Shown piece after piece: positions 63,495 through 64,000 of a stretch of DNA of 64,000 nt. Under the pieces are notes generated by a model. That model was not told where the DNA came from. It ran no database searches and was given only the letters and a program-made list of their open reading frames with translations. The position numbers and the translations under genes were made by a program. How positions within the stretch are numbered: the first letter of the stretch is position 1; each line of letters opens with the position of its first letter. Source of the stretch: Sphingobacterium sp. UBA4616 (GTDB taxonomy: Bacteria; Bacteroidota; Bacteroidia; Sphingobacteriales; Sphingobacteriaceae). The DNA lies in NCBI GenBank assembly GCA_002386525.1, contig DGIS01000015.1:1-64000 (forward strand). Direction: 5' to 3'.

Positions 63495-64000
63495 ATGGAG
63501 AAAATAAAAACTTTTCAACAGCACGAGCTTAATAGAATTAGAAAACATTGGAGTAATAGTGGCCTTGCATTTGAGAAGTTAGGAAGATCTTCTAATATAT
63601 CGGATTACTCCGACCGGGAGATCAATGAGATGCTGCTAGGCATATATAAAGATAGTAAACATCTGATGGTTGATGAAGGGTATTTTATTGATGTTTCAAA
63701 GGTACAAAAAGCCAGCTGCACTTTAGTGGATGTCTCCTACGCTAGACGCATTAAACCAGACCCAAAAAGTGCCCTCAAACTTCAGGACATCCGTAATTTT
63801 TATATTGAAGATTATTTTGTCGAAACAACAGAAATATTTTCTGATCAACATAAACACAAAATAACCGGTTATTTGAAAAAAATCGGTGGTATCAGCTTGG
63901 GGAAAGGTCAATACAATAAATTGTATTCTATTCCGAATGATTTTAAAACCTTTTTCGGTAACGCGCCCGCAGATTTATTCTACCCCATACAACGGTATAT
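63495..64000 (+). CDS. Unrecognised protein, 3' end missing
   Basis: An open frame of 168 complete codons runs off the window edge without a stop. The N-terminus is MEKIKTFQQHELNRIRKHWS. The sequence is soluble, with no signal peptide, membrane helix or motif that I recognise. It carries two well-spaced polar segments (about residues 20-55 and 75-105), and its length beyond 168 residues is unknown. A promoter element and a hairpin lie upstream. I cannot assign a family. Confidence 0.6.
   Translation, partial: MEKIKTFQQHELNRIRKHWSNSGLAFEKLGRSSNISDYSDREINEMLLGIYKDSKHLMVDEGYFIDVSKVQKASCTLVDVSYARRIKPDPKSALKLQDIRNFYIEDYFVETTEIFSDQHKHKITGYLKKIGGISLGKGQYNKLYSIPNDFKTFFGNAPADLFYPIQRY

Overview
This is a window of ordinary-looking chromosome from a member of the Bacteroidota, most likely a Sphingobacterium-like or Pedobacter-like organism (Sphingobacteriaceae). 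I infer this from several things. Many genes are preceded by the Bacteroidota promoter -7 element TAnnTTTG. Shine-Dalgarno sites are weak or absent, and the base composition is AT-rich. Exported lipoproteins and TPR proteins are abundant. Characteristic genes are present: an ECF sigma factor paired with a barrel-containing anti-sigma-like protein, a TIGR02757 protein, a BBP2-type porin beside amt, a YkuD_2 protein, and a LysRS with a C-terminal extension. No insertion sequence, prophage, CRISPR array, rRNA or integration site was seen. The only RNA gene found is a tRNA-Lys(TTT).

Layout. 1-2040: the end of a hotdog-fold (DUF4442-like) gene, a small lipoprotein, and a SCO/cytochrome c lipoprotein pair. 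2294-8639: a TetR-TolC-MFP-RND efflux operon with a palindrome at the predicted transcription start. 8773-11398: a HAD phosphatase, then on the minus strand an ECF sigma factor followed by a 440-residue protein that combines a cytoplasmic N-terminus, an inner-membrane helix and a C-terminal outer-membrane barrel. 11720-18171: lysS, an unusual array of G-tracts at exact 11-nt spacing, a patatin, an SpmAB-type membrane protein, mgsA, an OsmC protein and coaA. 18168-26329: a small MscS-type channel, a CopA-like P-type ATPase with an inverted repeat around its promoter, then gyrA and two exported TPR proteins. 26399-35876: mixed housekeeping and transport genes (FKBP, OsmC, MFS, fabV, an EmrE-like DMT exporter, an ABC exporter, an S1/P1 nuclease, DUF4268, a lipocalin and a small hypothetical gene).

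36024-42097: amt divergent from a BBP2 porin, a Nudix hydrolase, two different L,D-transpeptidase-family genes in a row, and a secreted esterase. 42340-51848: sbcDC, a perfect 21-bp inverted repeat before a tiny ORF, a PerM/AI-2E-family transporter, a His-rich thioredoxin-fold lipoprotein next to gap, and the TIGR02757/pyrD pair. 51909-57739: an ABC-F protein, tRNA-Lys, a hypothetical gene, a metzincin-like lipoprotein with a discoidin domain, and an orphan sensor kinase. 58032-64000: an exported MsrA-MsrB fusion, a LuxR-type regulator, an aldo/keto reductase, a zinc alcohol dehydrogenase, a YceI protein, and an unrecognised gene that runs off the right edge.

Two themes recur: envelope stress and redox repair (SCO/cytochrome c, two OsmC proteins, MsrAB, thioredoxin-fold lipoprotein, copper ATPase), and envelope building or sensing (sigma/anti-sigma barrel pair, L,D-transpeptidases, porin, efflux). 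I found no clearly new defence or mobile system. The least explained items are the 11-nt G-tract array (13617-13698), the 21-bp inverted repeat downstream of sbcC, the inverted repeat at the copper ATPase promoter, the dual-membrane anti-sigma-like protein, and the unknown right-edge gene with its leader hairpin.
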